The notes under the pieces: model-generated
The model's database searches: none
Told to the model about the DNA's origin: nothing
The model's input: only the letters and a program-made list of their open reading frames with translations
NCBI RefSeq assembly: GCF_020616555.1
Contig: NZ_CP085173.1
Location: forward strand, 9,006,001-9,070,000
Length of the DNA stretch: 64,000 bases
Source: Streptomyces longhuiensis
Lineage (GTDB): Bacteria > Actinomycetota > Actinomycetes > Streptomycetales > Streptomycetaceae
Reading direction: 5' to 3'
Program-made: the position numbers and the translations under genes
Shown: positions 1 through 8,769 of the stretch, one piece after another
How the letters are laid out: every line of letters begins with the position of its first letter
How positions within the stretch are numbered: position 1 is the first letter of the stretch

Positions 1-2176
1 GGTAGCGGTGGCTGCCGTCCCTGGCGGTGCTGGTGATGTCGACGGGGTCGAACTCGTCGATGCCGCGCTCGCGCATGTCGTCCTGGTTCATGAAGACGAG
101 CTCGCGCAGGTTCTTGATGCCGCGGTAGCGGTCGTTGTCCGAGTAGATGGTGGTGTTCCACTGGTCGTGGGAGCGCATGGTGCCCAGTGCCAGGGTGCCG
201 GGGGCCGGTACGACGTCGGGCAGGGCGGCGTCGGAGAACTCCGCGCCGCCGGACGGGGTGAGGAAGACCAGTTCGCGGGCGGGCTGCTTGAGGCGGAAGC
301 CCAGGGGCAGGCGCACGCGGCGGTTGAAGTCCTCGAACCCGTCGAGGGCCCGGGACATGGTGTCGCGGATCCGGTCGTAGTCCTCGATGTACCACTCCCA
401 CGGCGTGACGCTGTCGGGCAGGGCCGCGCGGGCCATGCCGGCGACGATCGCGGGCTCGGACAGCAGGTGCGGCGACGCGGGGCGCTTCATGCCGACGGAC
501 ATGTGCACCATGCTCATCGAGTCCTCGACGGACGTGCTCTGGATGCCCTTGCGCTGGTGGTCCTTCTCGGTGCGGCCGAGGCACGGCAGGATCAGCGCCT
601 TGCGGCCGTGCACGAGGTGGCTGCGGTTGAGCTTGGTGCTCACCTGGACCGTGAGGTCGCAGTTGCGCAGGGCCTCGTACGTGATCGGCGAATCCGGTGC
701 GGCGAGGGCGAAGTTGCCGCCCATGCCGACGAAGACCTTCACATCACCCCGGCGCATGGCCTGGATGGTGCCGACGGTGTCCAGGCCGTGATCACGCGGT
801 GGGTCGATCTTGCAGTACTCGGCGAGGCGGTCGAGGAACGCGTCGTCGGGTCGGTGATCGATGCCGCAGGTGCGGTTCCCCTGGACGTTGCTGTGACCGC
901 GGACGGGGGAGGGGCCCGCTCCTTCGCGTCCCAGATTGCCGCGCAGCAGAAGGAGGTTGATGATCTCGCGGACGGTGTCGACGCCGTGCTCGTGCTGGGT
1001 CACGCCCAGGCACCAGCTGACGATGCTGCGGTCGGCATCGCAGTACACGCGCGCCGCTTTGAGGATGTCGTCGCGGCTGACCCCGGACTGCCTCTCCAGT
1101 TCCTCCCAGGACGTGTTCTCGCACAACTCCCGGTACGCGTCGAAGCCGGTGGTGTGGCGGTCGATGAACTCCTGGTCCAGCGCCTTGGGATCCAGCTTGG
1201 CTTCCTCGAGCACCGCCTTGGCCATGCCGCGCAGGAGCGCCAGGTCGCCGCCGATCCGCGGCTGGAGGTTCAGCGTGCTGGTCTTCGTGGTCTTGAACAG
1301 CGCCATGTCCATGAAGTCGTGCGGGACGATGGTGCGTGTGGCGGCCGCTTCGACGAGCGGGTTGATGTGCACGATCTGCGCGCCGCGGTGGTACGCCTCG
1401 GCGAGCGCGGTGAGCATCCTGGGCGCGTTGGAGGCGGCGTTGACCCCCATGATGAAGAGCGCGTCGGCGCTCTCCCAGTCCTTGAGGTCGACGGTTCCCT
1501 TGCCGGTTCCCAGCGACGCCTGCATGGCGCGGCCGCTGGCCTCGTGGCACATGTTCGAGCAGTCGGGCAGGTTGTTCGTGCCCAGCTCACGGGCCATCAA
1601 CTGGTAGAGGAACGTGGCCTCGTTGCCGAGCCTGCCCGACGTGTAGAAGGAGGCCTGGTTCGGGTTCTCGAGGCCGCGCAGTGTGCTGCCGACGAGCTCG
1701 AACGCGTCCTTCCAGCTGATCGGGGCGTAACGGTCCGTGTCGGGGTCGTAGACCATCGGCTCGGTCAGCCGGCCCTGGTCCTCCAGCTGGAAGTCGCTCC
1801 ACTCGAACAGCTCGGTGACCGTGTGGGCGGCGAAGAACTCGGGCCCGACGCGCTTGCGCGTCATCTCCCACGTGACGTGCTTGATGCCGTTCTCACAGAT
1901 GTCGAGCTTGAGGCCCTTGGTGTCGTCCGGCCACGCGCAACCGGGACAGTCGAAGCCCGTGTTCTCGTGGTTCATCTTCATGATCGCCCGCGGGCCGTCC
2001 ACCAGTTCGCGCTCGCGTACGAGGAACTGGGTCACGCTCTTCGCGGCACCCCAGCCGGCGGCCGGGTGATGGTAAGGGTGATACTCCGGATCTTCCTTGG
2101 GGAGCGGCCCCACCCTGGGTTCCAGTTCTTCCTTCGCCTCATTGTCGATGCTCAAGACACTCAACCCTTCGACCAT
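1..2176 (-). CDS. FdhF/YdeP-family molybdopterin oxidoreductase (C-terminus cut by window edge)
   Basis: Reading leftward from an ATG at 2176, the frame stays open for about 725 codons and leaves the window, so the C-terminus is missing. The protein contains FDCPGCAWPDD near residue 75 and the long molybdopterin-oxidoreductase body with motifs such as MCHEASGRAM and IMGVNAASNAP. Members of this FdhF/YdeP group bind bis-MGD and are usually about 770 residues. The N-terminal CxxC is not the four-cysteine Fe-S motif of true formate dehydrogenases, so a formate substrate should not be assumed. The start is uncertain: no clear Shine-Dalgarno precedes the ATG, and TTG codons at 2164 and 2155 are alternatives, the latter preceded by GAAGGG. 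It lies 43 bp downstream of cydDC on the same strand, so some read-through from the cyd operon is possible. Confidence 0.85.
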   Translation of the reverse strand, partial: MVEGLSVLSIDNEAKEELEPRVGPLPKEDPEYHPYHHPAAGWGAAKSVTQFLVRERELVDGPRAIMKMNHENTGFDCPGCAWPDDTKGLKLDICENGIKHVTWEMTRKRVGPEFFAAHTVTELFEWSDFQLEDQGRLTEPMVYDPDTDRYAPISWKDAFELVGSTLRGLENPNQASFYTSGRLGNEATFLYQLMARELGTNNLPDCSNMCHEASGRAMQASLGTGKGTVDLKDWESADALFIMGVNAASNAPRMLTALAEAYHRGAQIVHINPLVEAAATRTIVPHDFMDMALFKTTKTSTLNLQPRIGGDLALLRGMAKAVLEEAKLDPKALDQEFIDRHTTGFDAYRELCENTSWEELERQSGVSRDDILKAARVYCDADRSIVSWCLGVTQHEHGVDTVREIINLLLLRGNLGREGAGPSPVRGHSNVQGNRTCGIDHRPDDAFLDRLAEYCKIDPPRDHGLDTVGTIQAMRRGDVKVFVGMGGNFALAAPDSPITYEALRNCDLTVQVSTKLNRSHLVHGRKALILPCLGRTEKDHQRKGIQSTSVEDSMSMVHMSVGMKRPASPHLLSEPAIVAGMARAALPDSVTPWEWYIEDYDRIRDTMSRALDGFEDFNRRVRLPLGFRLKQPARELVFLTPSGGAEFSDAALPDVVPAPGTLALGTMRSHDQWNTTIYSDNDRYRGIKNLRELVFMNQDDMRERGIDEFDPVDITSTARDGSHRY

Positions 2177-2219
2177 GCGATAACGGGCATAAGCCGACAA
2201 AACCTTAGATTCAGTCAGG

Positions 2220-5200
2220 CTATGCCGGTTGATCAATGGGCGCCACCTGCCCGGAGACACCGTCGCCCGCGGCAACCAGAGCGTCCGCCTGCTGCTCACG
2301 CCGCCACATGTCATGGAGCCGTCCGCCCCGCCGATCGATCAACTCCTGCCAGCTGCCACGCTCGGCGATTCGGCCATGATCGAGGACCAGGATCTCGTCG
2401 ACGCAGGCGCTGTGAAGCCCGGCCAGCCGGTGGGTGATCAGCAGGGCGGTACGGCCCTCGGTGACGGCGAGCAGATCGGCGGTCAGGGCGTCGGCGGTGG
2501 GCAGGTCGAGGTGTTCGGCGGGCTCGTCCATGATCAGTACGGGGAAGTCCGCGAGCAGCGCGCGCGCCAGCGCCAGCCGCTGCCGCTGTCCCCCGGAGAG
2601 GCGGGCCCCGTGCTCGCCCACCATCGTGTCGAGCCCGGCGGGCAGGCTGTCGACCCACTCCAGCAGACGAGCCCTGGCGAGTGCGGCCCGCAGGTCGGAC
2701 TCCTCGGCGTCGGGGCGGGCGAGGCGCAGGTTCTCCCGCAGTGAGCTGTCGAAGACATGGGCGTCCTGCGCGCACAGCCCGATCACTCTGCGGACGTCGT
2801 CCGAAGCGAGTGTCCGCGTGTCGACGGCCCGGGGACCGGTGCCGACGGTGACCGCTCCCGAGGTCTGGTCGAGGAAACGCAGCAGGACCAGGGCGAGGGT
2901 GGTCTTCCCCGAACCGGACGGGCCGACCACGGCGATACGTCTGCCAGGGGCGAGGTCCAGGTCGATGCCTCGCAGAGCGTCACGCTGCGCATCCGGCCAG
3001 CGCGCGGTGAGGCCGCGGACCGTCAGGGGCGCCGGCTCGGCGGGAAGTGCGACCGGGACGGCGGGCTCCGCGACGGGCTCGGGGGCCGCGAGCACCTCGT
3101 CCAGCCGGGCCCGCGCCGCGCGCGCCCGCTCCCGGAACCGCACGGCTGTTGGCATGCCCGCGACGGCCTCGAAGGCGGCGAGGGGGGTGAGCACGACGAC
3201 TGCCAGGCACACTCCTGGGAGCGCGCCGCCGGCCACGCCGTGGATGCCCAGCGCGGCGGAGCCGGTGACGGTCAGCCCGGTGATCAGGGCGATCAGGCCC
3301 GCCGAGAGCGCGGCGGTGGCCGCCGAGCGGGCGGCGAGAGCGGTCAGGCGCAGGTCGGCAGCCCGGGCCCTGGCCAGACGGGCCGGCAGGGCCCCGGCCA
3401 CGATCAGCTCTGCGGTTCCGGTGAACGTGTCGACGACGCACGTCGCCAGCTCTCCGCGGGCCGGGGACTGCTGCCGTTCCGCCCGGCCGGAGATGCTGCT
3501 CGCCAGCGCGGGCACCACGGCACCGGCCAGCAGCAGTCCCACGGCGAGCACCGCACCGGCCGCCGGCAGGAAGGCGCCGAGGGCGGCGGAAGCCCCGAGC
3601 GAGACGACCGCCGCGACGGCCGCAGGGAGCCGCCAGCGCAGGTGATGGTCCTGGACCGCGTCCACGTCGGAGACCAGCCGGGCGAGCAGGTCCCCCCGGT
3701 GGTAGGCGGGGAGCGCGGCCGGGGCCAGCTGTTCGAGTCGGCGGTACACGGCCGTTCGTACCCCGCCGAGAGCCTTGAGGACGGCGTCGTGCGAGACCAG
3801 CCGCTCCGCGTATCGGAACGCGCTCCGCCCGATCCCGAACGCCCGGACGGACGTCACGGCCATCATCAGGTAGAGCACGGGCGGCATCTCGGAGGCCCGG
3901 GAGATCAGCCACCCGGAGGTCGACAGGAGCGCGACGGCACAGCCGAGCGCGAGTGACCCGAGGAGCACGGCAAGGCCGAGCCGCGGCCGGGTTTCTTCGC
4001 CGTGCTCGGAGCACGGGCGCGGCTGGACCGGCTGGGGGCGGGCGGGAGCGGTGACCGGCACTCCGGGACGCCGGGGTTCCGCAGGGCGCTGTTCCCCGCC
4101 CCCATGAGGGATGCCCAGGTGAACGCGTCGGTCGGCGATGGCGAGGAGCGCGGGGCGGTGGGCCACGAGCAGGACCGTGCGGCCGACGGCCAGTGAGCGG
4201 ACGGCCTCGACCATCGCGGCCTCGCTCTCGCCGTCGAGGTTGGCGGTCGGCTCGTCCAGCAGCACCAGCGGCCGGTTCGCCAGTACCGCGCGGGCCAGCG
4301 CCAGCCGCTGGCGCTGCCCGGCCGAGAGTCCCGCGCCGCCCTCCCCGAGCACCAGGCCCGGCTCCGCGAAGTCGAGCGCGTGGACGCAGCCGAGCGCGGC
4401 CCGGACCTCCGCGTCGGTCGCCTCGGGCCGGGCGAGGCGTACGTTGTCGGCGACCGTTCCCGCGAAGAGATGCGGATGCTGCGGCACCCAGGCGATCTGC
4501 CGACGCCAGCTCTCCGGGCCGAGGGAGGCGAGGTCGTGCCCGTCGACCAGCACGGCACCGGCCGAGGGGCGGACGAACCCGAGCAGCACCGCGAGCAGGG
4601 TGGACTTGCCCGCGCCACTCGGCCCGGTGAGGGCAACCGTCTCCCCGGGCGCGAGCGTCAGCGACACGTCCTGCAACGCCGGCACCGAGCGCCCCTCGTA
4701 GGCGACACTCACCGCCGCCAGGGTGATCTCCGCACCGGACGGTGCCGGATCGGACCCCGGCCGAGGCGGCGAGGTCTCCAGAACCTCGAAGATCTCGCCC
4801 GCGGCCGTCAGCCCTTCCGCACTCGAGTGGTACAGGGCGCCCACCTGACGAACCGGCAGGTAGACCTCCGGGGCGAGAACGAGCACCAGCAGGCCGGTCC
4901 GCAGATCCAGCTCGCCGCTGACCAGCCGGAACCCGATCGCCACCGCCACCAGCGCCACCGAGAGCGTCGACAGCAGTTCCAGCGTCAGCGAGGACATGAA
5001 CGCGATCCGCAGCGTCCGCAGCGTCGCCCTGCGGTGATCGTCGGTGATCCGGCTGATCGAACGGGCCTGCGCCTTGGCCCGGTTGAAGACCTTCAGCGTC
5101 GGAAGGCCGGCCACCACGTCCAGGAAGTGGTGCGAGAGGCGGGAGAGGCCGGCCCACTGCCGGGTCATCCGGTCCTGCGTCGCGAGCCCGACCAGCACCA

Positions 5201-5717
5201 TGAACAGCGGGACGAGCGGCAGCGTCACCGCGATGACGGCCGCCGACCGCCAGTCGGCACCGACGATCCGGGCCAGCACCACCACCGGCACCACGACGGC
5301 GAGCGCCAACTGCGGGAGGTAGCGGGCGAAGTAGTCGTCCAAGGCGTCGATTCCCCGGGTGGCCAGCGTGGCGAGCTCGCCGGTGCGCCGGCCCGTCAGG
5401 TACGACGGGCCGAGCGCGGTGGCGTGGTCGAGCAGCCGCTCCCGCAGGGTGGACTTCACCCGGGCCACCGACCGATGGGCCGTCAGCTCGGTCAGCCAGG
5501 CCACGACCGCCCGCCCGAGGGCGACGGCCACCAGACCCAGCAGCGGCCCGCTCAGGTCGTACGTGTGCTCCTTGAACGCCCGCACCACGATGTCGGCGAT
5601 GAGGCTTGCCTGGGCCACGAGGAGGGCCGCGCCCACCCCGCCGAGGATCACGGATCCGGTGAGGAAGGCGCGGGTGGTGCGGGCGTACGCCAGTAGCCGG
5701 GGGTCGACAGGTCGCAT
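2220..5717 (-). CDS. cydDC: fused thiol reductant ABC exporter CydDC
   Basis: One 1165-residue chain joins CydD and CydC, the heterodimeric ABC exporter that moves glutathione or cysteine-type reductants and is needed to assemble cytochrome bd. Each half has an N-terminal membrane domain followed by an ATPase. The first ATPase has Walker A GPSGAGKST, signature LSAGQRQRLALARA and Walker B LVLLDEPTANLD. The second has GPSGSGKTT, LSGGQRQRLALARA and VLIMDEPAEHLD. Fusion of the two subunits is the usual actinobacterial arrangement. The start follows the cydB stop by 2 bp, so it is co-transcribed with cydAB. The linker between halves, about residues 535-575, is rich in Pro, Arg and Gly. Confidence 0.95.
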   Translation of the reverse strand: MRPVDPRLLAYARTTRAFLTGSVILGGVGAALLVAQASLIADIVVRAFKEHTYDLSGPLLGLVAVALGRAVVAWLTELTAHRSVARVKSTLRERLLDHATALGPSYLTGRRTGELATLATRGIDALDDYFARYLPQLALAVVVPVVVLARIVGADWRSAAVIAVTLPLVPLFMVLVGLATQDRMTRQWAGLSRLSHHFLDVVAGLPTLKVFNRAKAQARSISRITDDHRRATLRTLRIAFMSSLTLELLSTLSVALVAVAIGFRLVSGELDLRTGLLVLVLAPEVYLPVRQVGALYHSSAEGLTAAGEIFEVLETSPPRPGSDPAPSGAEITLAAVSVAYEGRSVPALQDVSLTLAPGETVALTGPSGAGKSTLLAVLLGFVRPSAGAVLVDGHDLASLGPESWRRQIAWVPQHPHLFAGTVADNVRLARPEATDAEVRAALGCVHALDFAEPGLVLGEGGAGLSAGQRQRLALARAVLANRPLVLLDEPTANLDGESEAAMVEAVRSLAVGRTVLLVAHRPALLAIADRRVHLGIPHGGGEQRPAEPRRPGVPVTAPARPQPVQPRPCSEHGEETRPRLGLAVLLGSLALGCAVALLSTSGWLISRASEMPPVLYLMMAVTSVRAFGIGRSAFRYAERLVSHDAVLKALGGVRTAVYRRLEQLAPAALPAYHRGDLLARLVSDVDAVQDHHLRWRLPAAVAAVVSLGASAALGAFLPAAGAVLAVGLLLAGAVVPALASSISGRAERQQSPARGELATCVVDTFTGTAELIVAGALPARLARARAADLRLTALAARSAATAALSAGLIALITGLTVTGSAALGIHGVAGGALPGVCLAVVVLTPLAAFEAVAGMPTAVRFRERARAARARLDEVLAAPEPVAEPAVPVALPAEPAPLTVRGLTARWPDAQRDALRGIDLDLAPGRRIAVVGPSGSGKTTLALVLLRFLDQTSGAVTVGTGPRAVDTRTLASDDVRRVIGLCAQDAHVFDSSLRENLRLARPDAEESDLRAALARARLLEWVDSLPAGLDTMVGEHGARLSGGQRQRLALARALLADFPVLIMDEPAEHLDLPTADALTADLLAVTEGRTALLITHRLAGLHSACVDEILVLDHGRIAERGSWQELIDRRGGRLHDMWRREQQADALVAAGDGVSGQVAPIDQPA

Positions 5718-5719
5718 GG

Positions 5720-6721
5720 TCAGTGGCCGGCCGGAATGTGCTGGACGCCGATCCGCCGGCGGAAGACCCAGTACGTCCAGCTCTGGTAGATCAGCACGAT
5801 CGGCGTGAACACCGCCGCGACGATCGTCATCACCTTCAGCGTGTACGACGACGAAGCGGCGCCGGAGACCGTCAGCGACCAGCCGGGGTCGAGCGTCGAC
5901 GGCATGACGTCCGGATACAGGGCCAGGAACAACGTCGCGAACGCCGCCACGACGGTCAGCCCCGACAGGGTGAACGCCCAGCCGTCACGGCCGAGCCGGG
6001 TCATGACGAGCGCCCCGACCAGGGCCACGAACGCCACGATCATCACGCCCAGGCTCCGGCCGTTGCCCGAGTCCGCCTGCGTCCAGATCAGGAAGGCGAT
6101 CAGCAACAGGCCTGCCACGGCGCCCAGTTGGGTCGCCCGGGTCCTGGATCGGTCGCGGATCTCGCCGAGCGTCTTCAGCGCCGCGAACACCGCGCCGTGG
6201 CAGACGAACAGCACCAGAGTCATGAAGCCGCCGAGGATCGCGTAACCGTTGAACAGATCCCCGAGGCCGCCCACGTACGACTTGTCCGCGTCGATCGCGA
6301 GCCCGCGGACCATGTTCGCGAAGATCACGCCCCAGAGGAACGGGGGCAGCAGGGAGGTCCAGAAGGTGGCCTCCTCCCAGTTGCGCTGCCAGCGCGCACC
6401 GGACTGCTTGGCCCGGTACTCGAAGGCCACACCACGGACGATCAGGCAGAACAGGATGATCAGCAGGGGAACGTAGAAGGCGCTGAACATCGTTGCGTAC
6501 CAGTCCGGGAAGGCCGCGAAGGTCGCACCGGCGGCCGTGATGAGCCAGACCTCGTTGCCGTCCCACACCGGACCGATGGTGTTGATGAGGACCCGCCGCT
6601 CGGTGCTGTCGCGGGCCAGCAGCTTGGTGAGGACGCCGACGCCGAAGTCGAAGCCCTCGAGGAAGAAGTAGCCGATCCACAGGACAGCGATCAGGATGAA
6701 CCAGAGATCGTGCAGGTGCAT
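5720..6721 (-). CDS. cydB: cytochrome bd ubiquinol/menaquinol oxidase subunit II
   Basis: This 333-residue polytopic membrane protein is subunit II of cytochrome bd, which oxidises quinol and reduces O2 to water with high affinity. The N-terminus (LWFILIAVLWIGYFFLEGFDFGVG) and the DGNEVWLI segment near residue 55 are diagnostic. About eight to nine hydrophobic segments are visible. It starts 12 bp after the cydA stop and ends 2 bp before cydDC, so the three genes form one operon. Confidence 0.95.
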   Translation of the reverse strand: MHLHDLWFILIAVLWIGYFFLEGFDFGVGVLTKLLARDSTERRVLINTIGPVWDGNEVWLITAAGATFAAFPDWYATMFSAFYVPLLIILFCLIVRGVAFEYRAKQSGARWQRNWEEATFWTSLLPPFLWGVIFANMVRGLAIDADKSYVGGLGDLFNGYAILGGFMTLVLFVCHGAVFAALKTLGEIRDRSRTRATQLGAVAGLLLIAFLIWTQADSGNGRSLGVMIVAFVALVGALVMTRLGRDGWAFTLSGLTVVAAFATLFLALYPDVMPSTLDPGWSLTVSGAASSSYTLKVMTIVAAVFTPIVLIYQSWTYWVFRRRIGVQHIPAGH

Positions 6722-6733
6722 GACGATCCGTCC

Positions 6734-8272
6734 TCAGTACGCGTGGGCGAGGGGCTGGTCGGCGTCCTGCGCGGAGGGCCCGCCCAGGGTCGGGTCCTTG
6801 GTCGGCGGCCGCTCACCGGAGTCCGGGCCCGCCATGGCGTACTTGGCCATGAGCTTCACCCAGATCACCGCGAGTACCGCGTAGAGCACGGTGAACGCGG
6901 TCAGCGAGCCGATCACCGTGCCGGTGGTCACGTTGGGGGAGTCGGCTTCGGAGGTGCGCATCAGGTGGTAGACCACCCAGGGCTGGCGGCCCATCTCCGT
7001 GAAGATCCAGCCGAAGCTGTTGGCGACCAGCGGGAAGGCCATGGTGAGGATGCCGACCCGCCAGCTCCACTTGGTGAAGAAGGCGTTCATCTCGACCTTG
7101 TCGGTCAGCATCAGCATCGGCGGCTCGTCGTCGTCCGTCTTGCGCGGCCGGGTGAGCCAGAACTTCCGACGTGTGGTCCACAGCCCGATCAGACCCACCA
7201 CGAAGCTGGTCATCCCGAAGAAGATCATGAGGCGGAAGCCCCAGTACGTCATGAAGATGTTCGGGATGTAGTCCTCCGGCTCACCGCCGAACTGGGCCGC
7301 CTGCTCACGGGCCCTGTCGTTGATGCCGGGGACGGCGGAGTGGAAGTTGTCCTTGGCGAGGAAGGACAGCAGGCCGGGGATCTCCAGTGCGACGGTGTTG
7401 TGGCCCTCGGAGACGTTGCCGATCGAGAAGATCGAGAAGGGGGCGGGAGCCTGCGTGTCCCAGAGCGCCTCGGCGGCGGCCATCTTCATCGGCTGCTGCT
7501 CGAACATGACCTTGCCCAGCCGGTCACCGCTGATTGCGGTGCCGAGACCCGCGACGACCGCGATGATCAGGCCGACCCGCAGCGAGGTCCGCATCGGAGC
7601 GATGTTGCGGCGGTTGGTCTCCCTGCCGCGCTTGGCGCGCAGCAGATGGTACGAGGAGATGCCGATCACCAGCGCGGAGCCGGTGAGGAACGCCGCGGTG
7701 ACGGTGTGGAACATCTGCACCTGTGTGGTGTTCTGGAACAACACCCTGCCGATGTCGATGAGTTGGGCCCGTCCGGACTCCTTGTCGATCCGGTAGCCGA
7801 CCGGGTGCTGCATAAAGGAGTTGGCCGCCAGAATGAAGTACGCGGAGAGCAAGGTGCCGATGGCGACCAGCCAGATGCACGCGCAGTGCAGCTTCTTGGG
7901 AAGCCGGTCCCAGCCGAAGATCCACAGGCCGATGAACGTGGACTCGAAGAAGAAGGCGATCAGCGCCTCCATCGCCAGCGGTGCGCCGAAAACATCGCCG
8001 ACGAAGCGCGAGTAGTCGGACCAGTTCATGCCGAACTGGAACTCCTGGACGATGCCGGTGACGACACCCATCGCGATGTTGATGAGAAAGAGCTTGCCCC
8101 AGAACTTCGTGGCATGGAAATACTTCGCGTTGCCCGTCCGCACCCAGGCCGTCTCGAAGCCCGCCACGATGGAGGCCAGACTGATCGTCAGCGGGACGAA
8201 GAGGAAGTGGTAGACGATGGTGATGCCGAACTGCCATCGCGCCATGGTCTCTTGAGCGATTGCTAGTACCAC
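6734..8272 (-). CDS. cydA: cytochrome bd oxidase subunit I
   Basis: A 512-residue subunit I, carrying the quinol site and the haem b558, b595 and d ligands. It matches E. coli CydA at RWQFGITIVYHFLFVPLT (axial His near residue 20), EFQFGMNWS, WDTQAPAPFSIF and GRQPWVVYHLM. The Q-loop region is the short actinobacterial type. I chose the GTG at 8272, preceded by GGAG and AAGG at suitable spacing. An upstream ATG at 8311 would add 13 charged residues absent from relatives, and an ATG at 8245 would remove the start of the conserved N-terminus. cyd operons in Streptomyces are known to be redox-regulated by Rex. I see only a weak half-site-like TTGTGC upstream near 8325-8335. Confidence 0.93.
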   Translation of the reverse strand: MVLAIAQETMARWQFGITIVYHFLFVPLTISLASIVAGFETAWVRTGNAKYFHATKFWGKLFLINIAMGVVTGIVQEFQFGMNWSDYSRFVGDVFGAPLAMEALIAFFFESTFIGLWIFGWDRLPKKLHCACIWLVAIGTLLSAYFILAANSFMQHPVGYRIDKESGRAQLIDIGRVLFQNTTQVQMFHTVTAAFLTGSALVIGISSYHLLRAKRGRETNRRNIAPMRTSLRVGLIIAVVAGLGTAISGDRLGKVMFEQQPMKMAAAEALWDTQAPAPFSIFSIGNVSEGHNTVALEIPGLLSFLAKDNFHSAVPGINDRAREQAAQFGGEPEDYIPNIFMTYWGFRLMIFFGMTSFVVGLIGLWTTRRKFWLTRPRKTDDDEPPMLMLTDKVEMNAFFTKWSWRVGILTMAFPLVANSFGWIFTEMGRQPWVVYHLMRTSEADSPNVTTGTVIGSLTAFTVLYAVLAVIWVKLMAKYAMAGPDSGERPPTKDPTLGGPSAQDADQPLAHAY

Positions 8273-8473
8273 TGCACCTTCTCTCCGCCGGATTTCCCCG
8301 CATTCGGGCAAAAGCTATCTTTAGCACAAATGGGCGTCGGATCGGGCGGAGCTGGAGCCGGGAGACGGCGAGCAGTTTCCGCTCCGCTTGCGGATCGGCA
8401 ACCACCGGGATTGAGTGGAATCGGTGCCCCACATCAGAGGCGTCGGAAGCTGTCAGCATTTGAGGCTGATCAC

Positions 8474-8692
8474 ATGGAAGCCAAGAAGGGCGATTATCTG
8501 ACCCTGCACAGTGTCAAGGGTGACCGGACCGTGAGGGTCGATGAGATCATCTCCGGTGCGAATCGGGATCTCTACCAAGTGACCTTCGCGGACGGCAGTA
8601 CCGCTGTCGTCGCGCCGGGCCCGAGGGTGGAAATGACACGCGGCAAGCGCCATACACACGTGATTGATGTTTCCGGTTCGCCGTATCTCTAG
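8474..8692 (+). CDS. small DUF1918-like protein
   Basis: A 72-residue protein beginning MEAKKGDYLTLHS and containing FADGSTAVVAPGPRVE. This resembles the small beta-rich DUF1918 proteins common in actinobacteria (typically M-x-A-x-x-GD, then a V-x-F-x-DG-x-x-x-V-x-PGP motif). No function is established for that family. The start at 8474 is chosen because the conserved MxAKxGD begins there; in-frame sequence upstream is unlike any protein. The gene is convergent with the hibernation-factor gene and ends in a strong terminator. Confidence 0.65.
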   Translation: MEAKKGDYLTLHSVKGDRTVRVDEIISGANRDLYQVTFADGSTAVVAPGPRVEMTRGKRHTHVIDVSGSPYL

Positions 8693-8710
8693 ATTGCCCG
8701 GAGATGTGTG

Positions 8711-8745
8711 AGAGACGGGATCCCCTGCCGGGGGATCCCGTCTCT
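8711..8745. terminator. bidirectional intrinsic terminator
   Basis: A perfect 15-bp inverted repeat (AGAGACGGGATCCCC, 8711-8725, with its complement at 8731-8745) separated by 5 nt. It lies between the convergent genes ending at 8692 and 8770. There is no strong U-tract, which is usual for Streptomyces terminators. Confidence 0.85.
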
Positions 8746-8769
8746 GATGTCTCGTGCTCGTGGTTCTGA

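Noticed and set aside
8..2437. An 809-codon plus-strand open frame at the left edge
   Set aside because: It is antisense to the molybdopterin oxidoreductase, whose minus-strand frame carries clear family motifs. The plus frame is low-complexity Val/Gly/Arg/Ala sequence.
4380..8266. Long plus-strand frames (438 and 847 codons) over the cyd operon
   Set aside because: They are GC-bias shadows of cydDC, cydB and cydA, with no recognisable domains.
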